Positions 34,929 to 46,505 are shown, numbered from the stretch's first letter. The stretch is 64,000 bases of DNA from Paludibacteraceae bacterium (GCA_017550335.1 JAFZPM010000046.1:124001-188000); one strand, 5' to 3'. Translations and numbers: made by a program. The notes: generated from the letters alone by a model not told the origin.

Positions 34929-36038
34929 TTATGGATTATACCTTGAGCCTTGCAGGATCTTCTGCGAGTTGTTCTCTTGGATCAGGTCTGTCAGACTCAA
35001 GTTCGGGTTGCGCTCCATGTATCGCGCGATGATCTGCCAACCCAACCATACGGCGGCCCTTCCCGGGGCGGCGTGTTTATCGGTGGAGAAGTACTTGGTG
35101 GAGTTGGACATGATGGTGAAGTCTGTGATGGTCTTGTTGTCAGTCTCGAATAGGAGGTTGTTCTCCCGGAGGTAGTTCCACATGCTCGCCTCGTTTTTCT
35201 CGCACCATTCCCACTCATCCTTCGAAAAACCCATGATGTTCTTTTCGTCTTCCTGTGGCAGGATGGCCTCTGTGATGTAGAGCATCTTGCCGAAGTAGAG
35301 CAGGTTGTCGAGCAGGTTCCCCGCCTCGATCTCAAGAGGGAAGTGCTCGCAGGTGCACTCGTAGATGGCGTCCGTCACTATCCGCTCACGCTTCAGGTTC
35401 TTGATTTGGTATTGGTAGATGCCCGGCACGTATTGGTAGTTCTTGTAGTCTTCCCCGAGGAAGTACTCGAGCGACACGTACAGTGTGTTCTCGTCGATGC
35501 TCAGATAGTCTCCGAAGCCTGAGAAGATGTAGAAAATGTTCTGCGGTATCTCATAGCCTGGGATGAGCTGTTGCGCCCGTGAGAAGGCTTTCGTGAAGTA
35601 AGCGTTGAGGTCGGACACGTCTTGGTACATCTCTTGGCAATCCTCGTAAAGGTCGTGGTAGGCCTCGTTGGCGAGGAAGAGGTAGAAGAGCGTCTCGTTG
35701 GCGACGTCGTATCCGCTGGACAATTCGCCTAACATCATGAGGTAGTGCTTGAACTGCTCCGGATACTTCCCTTTGATCTGCTCGATCTTCTGCTGTAGGC
35801 AAAGGGAGTCTTCGTCGGGAATGTCCACCTTCAACAGGTCGTAGTCACCAGCCACAGAGGGCCTGTGGATGCAGTTGTCCAGTTCGTAGATAACCTGGTC
35901 GAATCGCTCGTAGTTGATGGTGGCTTCCGCTTGCTGCGTCTCCTGCTGCCCCTTGAAACGGTTCTGATGACCGCCGTTGCAGGCGGAGAATAGGGCCATG
36001 GCGCCTATACATGCGGCTATTGTTGCATTCCTTCTCAT
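34929..36038 (-). CDS. gldB: Gliding-motility-type lipoprotein GldB
   Basis: Protein of 369 residues. The signal peptide ends in lipobox FSAC (residues 17-20). The later half carries the recognisable GldB blocks: GKMLYITEAILP near residue 255, IMGFSKDEWEWCEKNE near 275, ENNLLFETDNK near 300, and PGRAAVWLGWQIIARYMERN near 328. GldB is required for gliding and type IX secretion in Flavobacterium and is present in many non-gliding Bacteroidota. The fit to PorP/SprF genes in the window supports a type IX system. A purine-rich ribosome-binding site (GGAGGGAGAAGG) precedes the ATG. No other gld gene is adjacent. Confidence 0.85.
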   Translation of the reverse strand: MRRNATIAACIGAMALFSACNGGHQNRFKGQQETQQAEATINYERFDQVIYELDNCIHRPSVAGDYDLLKVDIPDEDSLCLQQKIEQIKGKYPEQFKHYLMMLGELSSGYDVANETLFYLFLANEAYHDLYEDCQEMYQDVSDLNAYFTKAFSRAQQLIPGYEIPQNIFYIFSGFGDYLSIDENTLYVSLEYFLGEDYKNYQYVPGIYQYQIKNLKRERIVTDAIYECTCEHFPLEIEAGNLLDNLLYFGKMLYITEAILPQEDEKNIMGFSKDEWEWCEKNEASMWNYLRENNLLFETDNKTITDFTIMSNSTKYFSTDKHAAPGRAAVWLGWQIIARYMERNPNLSLTDLIQENNSQKILQGSRYNP

Positions 36039-36060
36039 CCTTCTCCCTCCTATTGATTGA

Positions 36061-36091
36061 AAAAGAGGAGACGTGTGGTCACGCCTCCTCC
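36061..36091 (-). terminator. Rho-independent terminator after the ABC-F gene
   Basis: On the minus strand AGGAGGCGTG pairs with CACGTCTCCT over a four-base loop, followed by CTTTTTC. It lies 16 bp beyond the ABC-F stop and about 22 bp before the gldB start. Confidence 0.75.
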
Positions 36092-36106
36092 CTGCTTGTG
36101 TGATTA

Positions 36107-37729
<1,623 letters not shown>

Positions 37730-37752
37730 TTATTCCTTTTGTTTTCTGTCCG

Positions 37753-37783
37753 CGAATTTACTATTTTATTCTCTATTCTCAAA
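37753..37783 (-). promoter_or_regulatory. Bacteroidota-type promoter of the ABC-F gene
   Basis: On the minus strand TTTG (37783-37780), a 19 bp spacer, then TAAATTCG (37760-37753), one mismatch from TANNTTTG. The start codon at 37726 is 26 bp further on. Confidence 0.6.
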
Positions 37784-37805
37784 TTCGTAGAGGGTTCCTT
37801 CGGTT

Positions 37806-38477
37806 TTATAGCCTATTAATTTCGCATTTCAGTGTCACTTCGTTTATCGTGTCGTAGACGATCACGCCATTGCTGTCTATGTACCCATGGTTCTCGTATT
37901 CCTCTTCCCCATACCGTTCGATGGGGATCGCATCGTCCTCGTAGTAGGTTTTCTTGTGGAAGTAGTAGCGGATTTTCAGGTCGTTGTCGATGGTGAAGTA
38001 GTTCTCGTCAATCAGAACCTCTTCCACTATCTCCAGGGAATAATGGTTGCTCATACATTGTGAGGAGATGGGTTCGAAGTTTTTGTCGAAGGTGATGATG
38101 TAGCCTAATGCCTCATCCGTCTCGAGATCCATGGCTAATAGGGTGAAGTATTTGGAGGTGTCTGGTAAGTAACCGACTATGTAGTTGCATGCCGGGAATG
38201 AATTTTTGGTGGAGTCAGACGTGTGGTTGAGGATGTAGGCCAATAGTTCATGCCAAGCGTAATCGAACTCTGCGCGGTAGGAGGGGTCTTCATCCATCGC
38301 ATGGGTGTCCATCCGTAGCTTGTATGGCAAGGTCAGCGGTTTGCATGACTCCAGCTTCGCCCTGAAAATCTTGCGGTATTGAGCAGCCTCTTGGGCCTCT
38401 GTCCCTGTCGTGCATCCTGCGGATGTGAGTAGGCAAAGCACTATGCTTAGTGCGAGGTGATAAATTCTTTTTGTCAT
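37806..38477 (-). CDS. Putative lipoprotein of unknown function
   Basis: Protein of 223 residues starting MTKRIYHLALSIVLCLLTSAGC, a lipoprotein signal with lipobox SAGC. An open frame extends upstream to 38528 with no good signal. The mature part is acidic, with a likely beta-rich C-terminal region: VVEE/ LIDENYFTIDNDLKIRYYFHK and YIDSNGVIVYDTINEVTLK. I recognise no domain. It is the last gene of a three-gene minus-strand cluster (40236 to 37806), separated from the middle gene by 55 bp. Periplasmic or outer-membrane location is inferred. Confidence 0.6.
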   Translation of the reverse strand: MTKRIYHLALSIVLCLLTSAGCTTGTEAQEAAQYRKIFRAKLESCKPLTLPYKLRMDTHAMDEDPSYRAEFDYAWHELLAYILNHTSDSTKNSFPACNYIVGYLPDTSKYFTLLAMDLETDEALGYIITFDKNFEPISSQCMSNHYSLEIVEEVLIDENYFTIDNDLKIRYYFHKKTYYEDDAIPIERYGEEEYENHGYIDSNGVIVYDTINEVTLKCEINRL

Positions 38478-38532
38478 GCTAAAAATATTTGAGTACAGCG
38501 AGCTGTTGCTCCATGGGAGAGGAAACAACGAC

Positions 38533-39438
38533 TCACTTTTCTATAAATTGATAGTCATTTTGATGTGTTTCACACCAAGACAATACTTTTTCAGTATATT
38601 TTTTTGATGTGAAAGTATAGCGACCGTTCTTTCTATTCTCAGTTTTAAGATCTGTTTTGTGATCTATTTCGGGAAAATCCTTGATAACCATGGCGAAATG
38701 TTGGCTCATTATATACATAACACTCAAACAAATATTCGTACATGTGCCAGTTAGTTGATCAACACAGCAAATATACTCGTCGTGATGTTCCTTCAATACA
38801 ATCATTAGTTCATCAAACAAGTCTCTTCTTCTAGGATAATTGCATATGTTAGAAATCTTATCACGATAATCGCCTGATTTCAACTCTCTTATCCATTCAA
38901 GAACCACATCGTCATCGTTCTTTTCAAACAAAAATAATCTTAGTTGTTGTTTTATAATGTCTTCTGATATCTTATTTGAGTAATATAACTTGTTTTTTAG
39001 CTGATTCCTAAACAAAGAATCCCTCTCTTCACTAAAAATGGGAAGCAAACTAGAGTCGTAATTAGAGACAAGCATATCCATTATTCTTTGTTTTTGGCTC
39101 AATGAATATTCTTTACATCTTTCCTGCTCCGTTAGGAATCTAATAGCATTCGGATATGAGTCGTAACTTTTAGACACAACACTATCTATAATAAAATCAA
39201 TTATTTCCATCCTGCCATACTTGGATTCACTTTCATATTGAAAAATGAGACTATCAATTAGCTCATATTGATTAGATTGTGAGAAATGATAATACCCCCA
39301 TGGCATTTTTGTATTGGTTGTTTTCTTTTCATTAGTATTTGAAACAGAATCCTCCTTAGTGTCTTGTACAGACACAACATCTGTTGTACACGAATATAGA
39401 AAGACAATTTGTGCTAAAAAGAAAAATAAACGTTTCAT
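38533..39438 (-). CDS. Putative lipoprotein of unknown function, AT-rich gene
   Basis: Protein of 301 residues starting MKRLFFFLAQIVFLYSC, with lipobox-like LYSC at residues 14-17; a TTG two codons upstream is in frame but ATG is preferred. The body is helical and acidic with repeated D-S-L-I/L-F patterns and VLEWIRELKSGDYRDKIS near residue 188, which could be helical repeats. No family recognised. The gene is clearly more AT-rich than its neighbours, suggesting separate ancestry. The upstream gene ends six bases before its start, so they are cotranscribed. Confidence 0.6.
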   Translation of the reverse strand: MKRLFFFLAQIVFLYSCTTDVVSVQDTKEDSVSNTNEKKTTNTKMPWGYYHFSQSNQYELIDSLIFQYESESKYGRMEIIDFIIDSVVSKSYDSYPNAIRFLTEQERCKEYSLSQKQRIMDMLVSNYDSSLLPIFSEERDSLFRNQLKNKLYYSNKISEDIIKQQLRLFLFEKNDDDVVLEWIRELKSGDYRDKISNICNYPRRRDLFDELMIVLKEHHDEYICCVDQLTGTCTNICLSVMYIMSQHFAMVIKDFPEIDHKTDLKTENRKNGRYTFTSKKYTEKVLSWCETHQNDYQFIEK

Positions 39439-39444
39439 TTCCAA

Positions 39445-40236
39445 TTACTTTACAATCAGTTGTTTCCCTTCCTTTTTCTCTATGACTATTTCGTTGACGT
39501 CTTCCAGCGAATAGTCTAATGGATCTACAGCGTATAGCGATGTCCTTATGGATGACCGGCGGAAAGAGTAGGCGGCTTTTTTATCCTCTAATATAACGAA
39601 TCGTCCGTCGGAATATTTGCCTAATTCTTTCTGTATCTGTTTGATTTTCTTTTCGTTGTCATGAATCGGGGTGATCACGTAGTAGTATGTGCCGTTTTGC
39701 TTTTTGATCAAATGCATACTTTCCGGCCGGATGTCTATCATTCGCTCGCAGTAGTAGTGGTTCGTGAATATTAGCAATAGCGCACTGACGATTAGTTCGA
39801 GGGTGATAAATATATATATTGCACTCCCTTGCGGATCGTCGTGTTTCTCTGATATGGTTTTATACAAGACGACAAGAGACCATATGCCAATCATTTCCAT
39901 CGTTAGTGCGCCGAGAAGGGGTATGATTGTGAACAATGACAGGATCAACAACCCAAAGGCGTGTTTCCGCTTTCGTACTATCCAGAAGAATAGAAGGGAG
40001 GCGAACAGGTTGCAGAAAATCTCGTAATATGAATAGCTTGAGAATCCGGCGTCAACGATGTAAGGGTCTATCTCAATGGGTATCAGTCTGACGAATACCA
40101 GTATATCGAGCGTCGATAAGAATAGATAGAACGTTTTTTTCACTCCGAAGTTATAATATGCCAATACCATCGTGTTCAGGTAGAGCATGATAAAGGGGAG
40201 ATAGGCGATGTCGTATATGTAACTATATATAGCCAT
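39445..40236 (-). CDS. Multi-helix membrane protein of unknown function
   Basis: Protein of 263 residues with about five hydrophobic segments in the first 165 residues (for example TFYLFLSTLDILVFVRLI, NLFASLLFFWIV, AFGLLILSLFTIIPLLGAL, AIYIFITLELIVSALLLIF), then a cytoplasmic or periplasmic domain of 100 residues containing GTYYYVITPIHDNEKKIKQI and ending EIVIEKKEGKQLIVK. The soluble tail might bind a partner, possibly the two lipoproteins encoded downstream, but there is no direct evidence. No family recognised. First gene of the three-gene minus-strand cluster. Confidence 0.6.
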   Translation of the reverse strand: MAIYSYIYDIAYLPFIMLYLNTMVLAYYNFGVKKTFYLFLSTLDILVFVRLIPIEIDPYIVDAGFSSYSYYEIFCNLFASLLFFWIVRKRKHAFGLLILSLFTIIPLLGALTMEMIGIWSLVVLYKTISEKHDDPQGSAIYIFITLELIVSALLLIFTNHYYCERMIDIRPESMHLIKKQNGTYYYVITPIHDNEKKIKQIQKELGKYSDGRFVILEDKKAAYSFRRSSIRTSLYAVDPLDYSLEDVNEIVIEKKEGKQLIVK

Positions 40237-40361
40237 GATCCTGTTCCTTGGGTTTTATCTTAATATCAATCTCGACAAGGTGATATAATCTTATCTAAAC
40301 GGGCCAATAGCAAAGATAAAAATTTATCGAGGATAGAGAACTCCTTCTCCTGCTTTATTTG

Positions 40362-40369
40362 TAATTTTG
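40362..40369 (+). promoter_or_regulatory. -7 promoter element upstream of the SUMF1-domain gene
   Basis: TAATTTTG is an exact TANNTTTG match 29 bp before the ATG at 40399. No -33 TTTG at the proper distance was found. Confidence 0.4.
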
Positions 40370-40398
40370 CAGAAAATTTAATTCTTAAGTAGTTAGGT

Positions 40399-41292
40399 AT
40401 GCGTTGTCGATTTCTTTGTTTGGGTCTTGCCCTTGGTTGCCTCTCCTGTGGCTCTTCGAAAAGTACAGCTCAAAGCGATAGTACGAACTCTGAGGTGAAG
40501 TTGGTGTCCGACACTCTTGCGCGGAATGAATCTTCCGTCGCCAACCCGGAGGGTGAAGCGGTGCCGGTGGTTGTCCCAAAGGGTGAGGTCTCCTCTTTTT
40601 CCGTGGGTTCGGTCTCTTTCCAAATGGTGAAGGTGAAGGGCGGTTCCTTCGTGATGGGGGCCACGCCTGAGCAGTCGGGTGAGGCGACAACGGAGGAGAG
40701 ACCTGCGCATAAGGTTTCTTTGCCTGATTATTGGATCGGTGAGACGGAGGTGACCCAAGCGCTCTGGTCGGCTGTGATGGGTTCCTGCCCTTCTCAGTTA
40801 AAGATGAAGGGGGATAGCCTCCCTGTGGCTTGCGTTTCCTGGAAAGATTGCCAACAGTTCATCTCTAAGTTGAATGCCTTGACTGGCAAGACATTCCGTC
40901 TGCCTACGGAGGCGGAGTGGGAGTTCGCTGCCCGTGGGGGTGTGGAGAGCAAAGGATACAAGTACAGCGGTGGCAATACGCTCGCCGAGGTGGCCCGTTG
41001 TGATGTCTATGCCTCTGATTTGTATTATAATGTGGCAAGTTATCGCCCGAACGAGTTGGGCATTTATGATATGAGCGGCAATGTCGCAGAGTGGTGTGAG
41101 GATTGGTATGGCGCCTATGCGGAAGGCGAACAGTCCTCTCCGAAGGGTCCTAAGACGGGCGAGGTGCGCGTCTCCCGTGGTGGAGGCGGTACGTTGGGCG
41201 CACCGTTCTTCCGTGTCTCATCCCGCGATGGTGGCGCGCAGGATCGTTGGTTCTATCATGTCGGTTTGCGTTTGGTGACCTCCGCGGACTGA
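40399..41292 (+). CDS. SUMF1/FGE-sulfatase-domain lipoprotein without catalytic cysteines
   Basis: Protein of 297 residues. The signal peptide ends in GCLSC, a lipobox. From about residue 72 a formylglycine-generating-enzyme (SUMF1) domain is clear: MVKVKGGSFVMGAT, HKVSLPDYWIGETEVTQALW, VSWKDCQQFISKLNALTG, RLPTEAEWEFAARGG and YDMSGNVAEWCEDWYG. In true FGE the final block has two catalytic Cys; here it reads RGGGGTLGAPFFRVSSRDGG with none. It is therefore probably a non-catalytic binding domain, as in the GldJ/GldK lipoproteins, but much shorter than those. The gene converges on miaA with only 10 bp between them. Confidence 0.85.
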   Translation: MRCRFLCLGLALGCLSCGSSKSTAQSDSTNSEVKLVSDTLARNESSVANPEGEAVPVVVPKGEVSSFSVGSVSFQMVKVKGGSFVMGATPEQSGEATTEERPAHKVSLPDYWIGETEVTQALWSAVMGSCPSQLKMKGDSLPVACVSWKDCQQFISKLNALTGKTFRLPTEAEWEFAARGGVESKGYKYSGGNTLAEVARCDVYASDLYYNVASYRPNELGIYDMSGNVAEWCEDWYGAYAEGEQSSPKGPKTGEVRVSRGGGGTLGAPFFRVSSRDGGAQDRWFYHVGLRLVTSAD

Positions 41293-41302
41293 TGCTTGCG
41301 AA

Positions 41303-42166
41303 TCAGTCGGTTAGTGTCTCCCATCGGATCTCTTCGTCCCGCTTGAACCAGGTGAGTTGCTTCTTCGCATAGTGGCGGCTGTTCTGCTGGATCATCTGCT
41401 TGGCGTAGTCTAAGGTCCAGTTGCCGTCGAAGTATTCGAACAACTCCTTGTAACCCACGGTGTTGAGGGCGTTGAGCTCTCTGTGGGGATAGAGTTGTCT
41501 CGCCTCTTCCACGAGACCCTCCTCGAACATCTTATCCACCCGTTTGTTGATGCGCTCGTAGAGCTCTTCCCTTGGGCGTACGAAGCCTATCTTCTCTATC
41601 TTGAAGGGGCGTTCCTTCTTGCTCTCCGTGCGGAAGGAGGAGAAGGGTTTCCCTGTCTGCAGGCATATTTCCAAGGCATGTTTGATGCGTTTATGGTTCA
41701 TCGGGTCCACTTGCCTATAGTAGGTCGGATCGAGCATCTTCAGTTCGTTGCGGAGGCTCTCCACGCCCTCCTCGGCCAGCCGTTGGTCCAGTTCCTTCCG
41801 TAGCTCCTCGTCAATCTTGGGGATGTCGTCTATTCCCTTGCATACGGCGTCGATGTAGAGCATGGAACCGCCCACCATCAGCACGGTGTCGTGCGTCTGG
41901 AAGAGTTCCTCGCACTTGGCGAGGGCTTCTATCTCGAATCTGCCGCAGCTGTAGTAATCGAAGATGGAGAGGTTGCCCACGAAGTGGTGGGGCACCCGTT
42001 TCAGTTCCGCCTCGGTAGGTGCGGCCGTGCCGATTTTCATCTCCCGGTACATCTGCCTGGAGTCGCAGGAGATGATCTCCGTGTGCAGTTCTTCCGCCAT
42101 GCGGAGGCTCCTTTCCGTCTTGCCTACGCCTGTGGGGCCTAGTAGGATGATCAGTTTCTTTTCCAT
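41303..42166 (-). CDS. miaA: tRNA dimethylallyltransferase
   Basis: Protein of 287 residues that adds a dimethylallyl group to A37 of tRNAs reading UNN codons. The P-loop is at residues 6-16 ([11 protein letters not shown]), then [23 protein letters not shown] and [16 protein letters not shown], all conserved MiaA blocks. The open frame extends to 42238 into the glgP terminator; ATG 42166 gives the normal N-terminus. A TATCTTCG -7-like element lies only four bases before this ATG, so the transcript may be leaderless or nearly so. Confidence 0.95.
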   Translation of the reverse strand: MEKKLIILLGPTGVGKTERSLRMAEELHTEIISCDSRQMYREMKIGTAAPTEAELKRVPHHFVGNLSIFDYYSCGRFEIEALAKCEELFQTHDTVLMVGGSMLYIDAVCKGIDDIPKIDEELRKELDQRLAEEGVESLRNELKMLDPTYYRQVDPMNHKRIKHALEICLQTGKPFSSFRTESKKERPFKIEKIGFVRPREELYERINKRVDKMFEEGLVEEARQLYPHRELNALNTVGYKELFEYFDGNWTLDYAKQMIQQNSRHYAKKQLTWFKRDEEIRWETLTD

Positions 42167-42170
42167 GTGG

Positions 42171-42178
42171 CGAAGATA
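42171..42178 (-). promoter_or_regulatory. Possible -7 element directly before miaA
   Basis: TATCTTCG on the minus strand, one mismatch from TANNTTTG, ends four bases before the miaA ATG. The region where a -33 would lie is inside the glgP terminator hairpin and shows no TTTG. Confidence 0.35.
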
Positions 42179-42211
42179 CAAAAAAAGCGTGGGGGATGCC
42201 CACGCTTTTTG
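42179..42211 (-). terminator. Terminator after glgP
   Basis: AAAAAGCGTGGG and CCCACGCTTTTTTT form an 8 bp GC-rich core stem with flanking A and T runs, so it could work in both directions. On the minus strand it follows the glgP stop (42229) by 18 bp. Confidence 0.85.
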
Positions 42212-42228
42212 CATATTGTCGGGTTTGA

Positions 42229-44793
42229 TTAGAACCAACGTACGTAGCAGAAGTCTTGGCGGTGAGCCAAGTCCTTGTTGTTCGGGAACATACGGAATGC
42301 GTATTTGAATGTTCCGGAGCGTGAAACCCTATCCTCCAACTTGAAGTAGAGCTTCGTACCCTCTTCTTTCACAAGCTTCATCTCCTTCACCTCGTCGATC
42401 TTATCGTTGTTGCTGTTGTCTTTCATCGTAGAGACGAAGTCGATACCTAACCTATTGTCGTTCAATCCTTTGGTGTCTACGATCACCTCAGCAACATACT
42501 TGTCGCCCACCTCTGGGTTCTCCGTCAGTTTGTCGGAGACGGTAGCTGAGACGATTTCGATCTGATCCCAATGCTCTGCGACCTTTTCCTTCCAAGCCGC
42601 GATCTCCTTCGCTTTGGCGAAGTTGTTGTCAATCAGCTTGTTGAAGCGCTCGCGCAATGGGTTGTAGAACTTTCTCGTGTAATCGTCGATCATACGCTTG
42701 GTGGTGTAGTTCGGAGCGATCATGGCGATGGAGTTCTTGATGGTCTTCACCCATTCAGGAGAGTAGCCCTTGCTGTTCGTAGCGTAGAACATAGGGATGA
42801 TCTCGTTCTCCAGGATGCTGTAGATCGTTGCGGCATCCAATTGGTCTTGGTGACCTTGGTATTCGTAGGTGCGTTTCTCGGTCAATGCCCATCCTGCGCC
42901 CTCGCGGTAGCCTTCCAACCACCATCCGTCTTTCACGGAGAAGTTGATGACACCGTTCATCAAGGCCTTCTCTCCGGATGTTCCGGATGCCTCGAGCGGA
43001 CGGGTAGGGGTGTTCAACCAGATGTCCACGCCGGAGATCAGACGTTTCGCCAAAGCCATGTCGTAGTTCTCCAAGAAGATGATTTTGCCTTGGAACTCAG
43101 GTTGGCGGGAGATCTCCACGATTCTCTTGATCAGGCCTTGTCCCGCACCGTCTGCAGGGTGAGCCTTACCTGTGAAGATGAATTGAACCGGGCACTTAGG
43201 GTTGTTGACGATCTTAGCCAAACGCTCCAAGTCCGTGAAGAGCAGGTGCGCACGCTTGTAGGTGGCGAAACGGCGACCGAATCCGATGGTCAAAGCCTCA
43301 GGATTGATGCTCTCCAATATCTTGATGATGCGGGAAGGATCCCCTTGGTTCCTCAACCAGTTGTCTTGGTATTTCACCCTGATGTAGTCGATGAGCTTCT
43401 TCTTCAGGCTCTTCTTGATGCTCCAGATCTTCTCGTCAGGCACGGAGTATATCTTCTCCCAGATGGCCATGTTGGACTGGTCTTTGTAGAAGGATGAGTC
43501 GAACGTCTCGATGTAGAGCTTCTTCCACTCGTCCGCCGCCCAAGTAGGCATGTGCACACCGTTTGTGACGTAGTTGACGTGAGACTCCTCAGGGAAGTAT
43601 CCCTTCCAGATGTTGGCGAACATCTTCTTGGAAACCTCGCCGTGCAACCAACTCACACCGTTCACCTCTTGGCAGGTGTTGCAAGCGAATACGCTCATGG
43701 AGAATTTCTCTCCCTTGTCGCCTGGGTTCTCGCGGCCGAGATCCATCAGTTCGTCCCATGAGATGTTCAGCTTCTGAGCGTAGTGGTACATATATTTTCC
43801 GAAGAGACCTTCGTCGAACTTGTCGTGACCCGCAGGCACTGGCGTGTGTACGGTGTAGAGGGAAGAGGAACGAACCACCTCGAAAGCCTCTTGGAAGCTC
43901 AATCCCTTCTGGTTGATGTAGTAGTTCAGTCTCTCCACGTTGATGAGCGCCGCGTGACCCTCGTTGCAGTGGTAGGTGTCGTGTTGGATGCCCAATCTGT
44001 TGAGCAACAAGACACCACCGATGCCGAGCATGTACTCCTGCTTCATTCTGTTCTCCCAATCACCGCCGTAGAGCTGGTGGGTGATGGAGCGGTCATATTC
44101 GGAGTTCTTTTCGATGTCGGTGTCCATCAGGTATAGGCTGATCCTTCCGACTGATACCTTCCATACGTTAGCGTAGATGGTGCGGTCGAAGAAAGGCACT
44201 TCGTGTACGAGCGGGTTGCCGTTCTCGTCCTTTACTTGGCTGATAGGCAACGTGTTGAATATCTGAGGCTCGTAGTTGGCGATCTGCTCACCGTTCATAG
44301 AGAGTGTCTGCGTGAAGTAGCCGTATCTGTAGAGGAAGCCGATGGCGGTCATGTTGACGTTGCAGTCGCTCGCCTCCTTCAGGTAGTCTCCTGCGAGCAC
44401 ACCCAAACCTCCCGAGTATATCTTGATGATGTCCGTCAAACCATACTCCATGGAGAAATATGCCACGGAAGGTTTTTTCGGATCCTTCGGCTCGTTCATG
44501 TACTTTTCGAACTTGTCGTATACGGAGTTGATCTTTCCTAGCAACTCGTCGTCCTTCTCGATCTTCTCCAAGGTGTCGATCTTGACTCTTTCCAGGAAGA
44601 GGACAGGGTTGTTGCCCACCTTTTCCCATAACTCTTTGTCGCACTCCTTGAAGAGCTCTTTTGCTTCGCTGTTCCATACCCACCAGAGGTTACCTGCTAA
44701 CTTGGTGAGCTTCTCCAACTTTGCGGGAACTTTCGCTTTCGTGTTGATTTCCTTCCAAGTAGGATAGTTTGATTGGTTGATTTTTACTTTCAT
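42229..44793 (-). CDS. glgP: Alpha-glucan (glycogen) phosphorylase, GT35
   Basis: Protein of 854 residues that releases glucose 1-phosphate from glycogen. The N-terminus ([17 protein letters not shown]) and [20 protein letters not shown] are hallmarks of the alpha-glucan phosphorylase subgroup of GT35. The PLP-lysine region is [14 protein letters not shown] near residue 600, followed by [15 protein letters not shown]. The C-terminal 100 residues (EVVEV-like beta strands, ending [22 protein letters not shown], split here: [12 protein letters not shown] then DFCYVRW) appear to form a beta-sandwich extension. It lies 8 bp after the glycogen synthase gene and is probably cotranscribed with it. 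Confidence 0.95.
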   Translation of the reverse strand: MKVKINQSNYPTWKEINTKAKVPAKLEKLTKLAGNLWWVWNSEAKELFKECDKELWEKVGNNPVLFLERVKIDTLEKIEKDDELLGKINSVYDKFEKYMNEPKDPKKPSVAYFSMEYGLTDIIKIYSGGLGVLAGDYLKEASDCNVNMTAIGFLYRYGYFTQTLSMNGEQIANYEPQIFNTLPISQVKDENGNPLVHEVPFFDRTIYANVWKVSVGRISLYLMDTDIEKNSEYDRSITHQLYGGDWENRMKQEYMLGIGGVLLLNRLGIQHDTYHCNEGHAALINVERLNYYINQKGLSFQEAFEVVRSSSLYTVHTPVPAGHDKFDEGLFGKYMYHYAQKLNISWDELMDLGRENPGDKGEKFSMSVFACNTCQEVNGVSWLHGEVSKKMFANIWKGYFPEESHVNYVTNGVHMPTWAADEWKKLYIETFDSSFYKDQSNMAIWEKIYSVPDEKIWSIKKSLKKKLIDYIRVKYQDNWLRNQGDPSRIIKILESINPEALTIGFGRRFATYKRAHLLFTDLERLAKIVNNPKCPVQFIFTGKAHPADGAGQGLIKRIVEISRQPEFQGKIIFLENYDMALAKRLISGVDIWLNTPTRPLEASGTSGEKALMNGVINFSVKDGWWLEGYREGAGWALTEKRTYEYQGHQDQLDAATIYSILENEIIPMFYATNSKGYSPEWVKTIKNSIAMIAPNYTTKRMIDDYTRKFYNPLRERFNKLIDNNFAKAKEIAAWKEKVAEHWDQIEIVSATVSDKLTENPEVGDKYVAEVIVDTKGLNDNRLGIDFVSTMKDNSNNDKIDEVKEMKLVKEEGTKLYFKLEDRVSRSGTFKYAFRMFPNNKDLAHRQDFCYVRWF

Positions 44794-44801
44794 GTTTTTT
44801 A

Positions 44802-46466
44802 TTAGTTTTTAATTTTTGTATTCTTGTTTTTGTCCTGAAGGGCGATTTTGAAGGCCTCTTCGTAGTATTTCACGAATTTCTCCCATGCACACCCGTCCGC
44901 GATCTTCAGTGCTTTCGCTTTCGCCTTGTCGACCTCTTTCTCCGACATTGAGGCGAACAACTCTATGTTGTTTTTGATGGTCTGCGACGCTTCCTGGTAG
45001 TTGTGGTCGTTTCGGTTGACGACGGCCACGCCATGGGTGATGTCCACCTGCGAATCGGAGACCCATAGGCCGAAGCCCGCCAAGTTGGTCGTGATGGTCG
45101 GGATGCCGAACGCCGCGCTCTCCAGAGGGGTGTAGCCCCATGGCTCGTAGTAGGAGGCGAAGACGGTCATATCCAGTCCGATGAGCAGTTCGTAGTAGCT
45201 CTTGTTGAAGATACCGTCGTCTCCGTTCAGGTAGCTAGGAACCAATATCACCTTGATGGTCTTCTTCTCCTCGTTGGTGAACGAGTAGGATTGTATGGTG
45301 TTGTACAGTTGGTCGTCCGCGACGTTGTATATGTCGTGGGTGATGTTCCTCCTGAACAGCGTGTAGATCGGGCTGCGTTCGCTCATCCGTTGCTGTAGGT
45401 CCTTGCGCGGACCGATGTTCCATCCCGGTACTAATATGAAAACGATAGTTTCACGATGGTAGTCCGGGTTTTCGGACAATTTCTTGAGCGAATCCAGGAA
45501 GATGTCTATTCCCTTGTTCCTGAACTCGTATCGGCCGCTCGTTCCGATGAGCAGTGCGTCGTCCGACACTTTTTGCCCGATCAGGTTCTCAGCCACATTC
45601 TTAAGCGTTTCGCGCGCCTTCTTCCTAGCCTTGTCGTATTCCTTCCCTTGTGGGATGAATCCGCTCTCGAATCCGTTCGGGGTGACGATGGAAGGACTTT
45701 TCTCCAGCAGTTGCTCGCTCTCCTTTGCTGTCAGTTCGCTCACGGTGGTGAAGCAATCCGCATTGTGTGCGGCCTTTTTTTCCAGCGAGTGCTTGGCCTG
45801 CACGTTCAGTTCGTTGGCCATCTGGTCGCCGTTATACTTGTCGAAGTATTCGTACAATTGTTTGCCGTTGAAGCATATGGACCTTCCCACGGTTGTCGCA
45901 TGGGTGGTGAATACGGTGCGCAGGAACGGACAGTGTCCCTTGCAGTAGAGGAGCCCGGAAGCCGTCGTCCACTCATGGAATTGGGCTATGCTCAGCCGGT
46001 CTGTCAATTTGTTGTATTGGCAGAAATGTTCTATCGCTTTTGCTGACGCGAGTCCGAAGGTGACCGCCTCGTTGTAGTCTCCGTATGCTTTGAGCGAATC
46101 GACCTGGAACTTGTCCCACATCTCGTAGAGGTATTCGTTCAGTTTGTCGTAGAATGGTTTGAAGTCCACTAACAATGCGAGGGGATTCCCCGGAATATTC
46201 CATCTCCCGACTTTCACGGTGATGCCCGCTTCCTCCTTGTAGGCTTTCACCCAATCCTTGTAGGCCTTCTTGTCTTCCTTGAAGAGGAGGCTGTTGTCTG
46301 CTCCGAAGTAGGGGCCGACGTATATGAGGTTGTCTCCGTGGATGTCGTGCAATGATTTGGCTTGTGTGGACAATACGGTGTAGATTCCACCGATTTTGTT
46401 GCAAACTTCCCAGCTCGTTTGAAATATGTAGTTGTCTTTTTGGACTTTCGCCGTTTTTGCCACCAT
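44802..46466 (-). CDS. Glycogen synthase, GT3 (eukaryote-like) type
   Basis: Protein of 554 residues that elongates alpha-1,4-glucan. Motifs match the GT3 family: [20 protein letters not shown] at residues 17-36, [48 protein letters not shown], and [18 protein letters not shown] with the E-x7-E acid pair near residues 440-447. The two arginines of the eukaryotic glucose-6-phosphate site are not obvious. Bacteroidota use this GT3 enzyme in place of GlgA. An AGGAG ribosome-binding site (46480-46476) lies 9 bases before the ATG and a TATCTTTG -7 element further upstream. Confidence 0.95.
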   Translation of the reverse strand: MVAKTAKVQKDNYIFQTSWEVCNKIGGIYTVLSTQAKSLHDIHGDNLIYVGPYFGADNSLLFKEDKKAYKDWVKAYKEEAGITVKVGRWNIPGNPLALLVDFKPFYDKLNEYLYEMWDKFQVDSLKAYGDYNEAVTFGLASAKAIEHFCQYNKLTDRLSIAQFHEWTTASGLLYCKGHCPFLRTVFTTHATTVGRSICFNGKQLYEYFDKYNGDQMANELNVQAKHSLEKKAAHNADCFTTVSELTAKESEQLLEKSPSIVTPNGFESGFIPQGKEYDKARKKARETLKNVAENLIGQKVSDDALLIGTSGRYEFRNKGIDIFLDSLKKLSENPDYHRETIVFILVPGWNIGPRKDLQQRMSERSPIYTLFRRNITHDIYNVADDQLYNTIQSYSFTNEEKKTIKVILVPSYLNGDDGIFNKSYYELLIGLDMTVFASYYEPWGYTPLESAAFGIPTITTNLAGFGLWVSDSQVDITHGVAVVNRNDHNYQEASQTIKNNIELFASMSEKEVDKAKAKALKIADGCAWEKFVKYYEEAFKIALQDKNKNTKIKN

Positions 46467-46497
46467 TTTTTTTCGCTCCTTTTTGTATACTTTTTAG

Positions 46498-46505
46498 CAA
46501 AGATA
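46498..46505 (-). promoter_or_regulatory. -7 promoter element of the glycogen synthase-glgP operon
   Basis: TATCTTTG on the minus strand matches TANNTTTG exactly and lies 31 bp before the glycogen synthase ATG. No TTTG 19-21 bp upstream. Confidence 0.5.

Noticed and set aside
42571..43497. 308-codon plus-strand frame opposite glgP
   Set aside because: Antisense shadow of a conserved phosphorylase gene.
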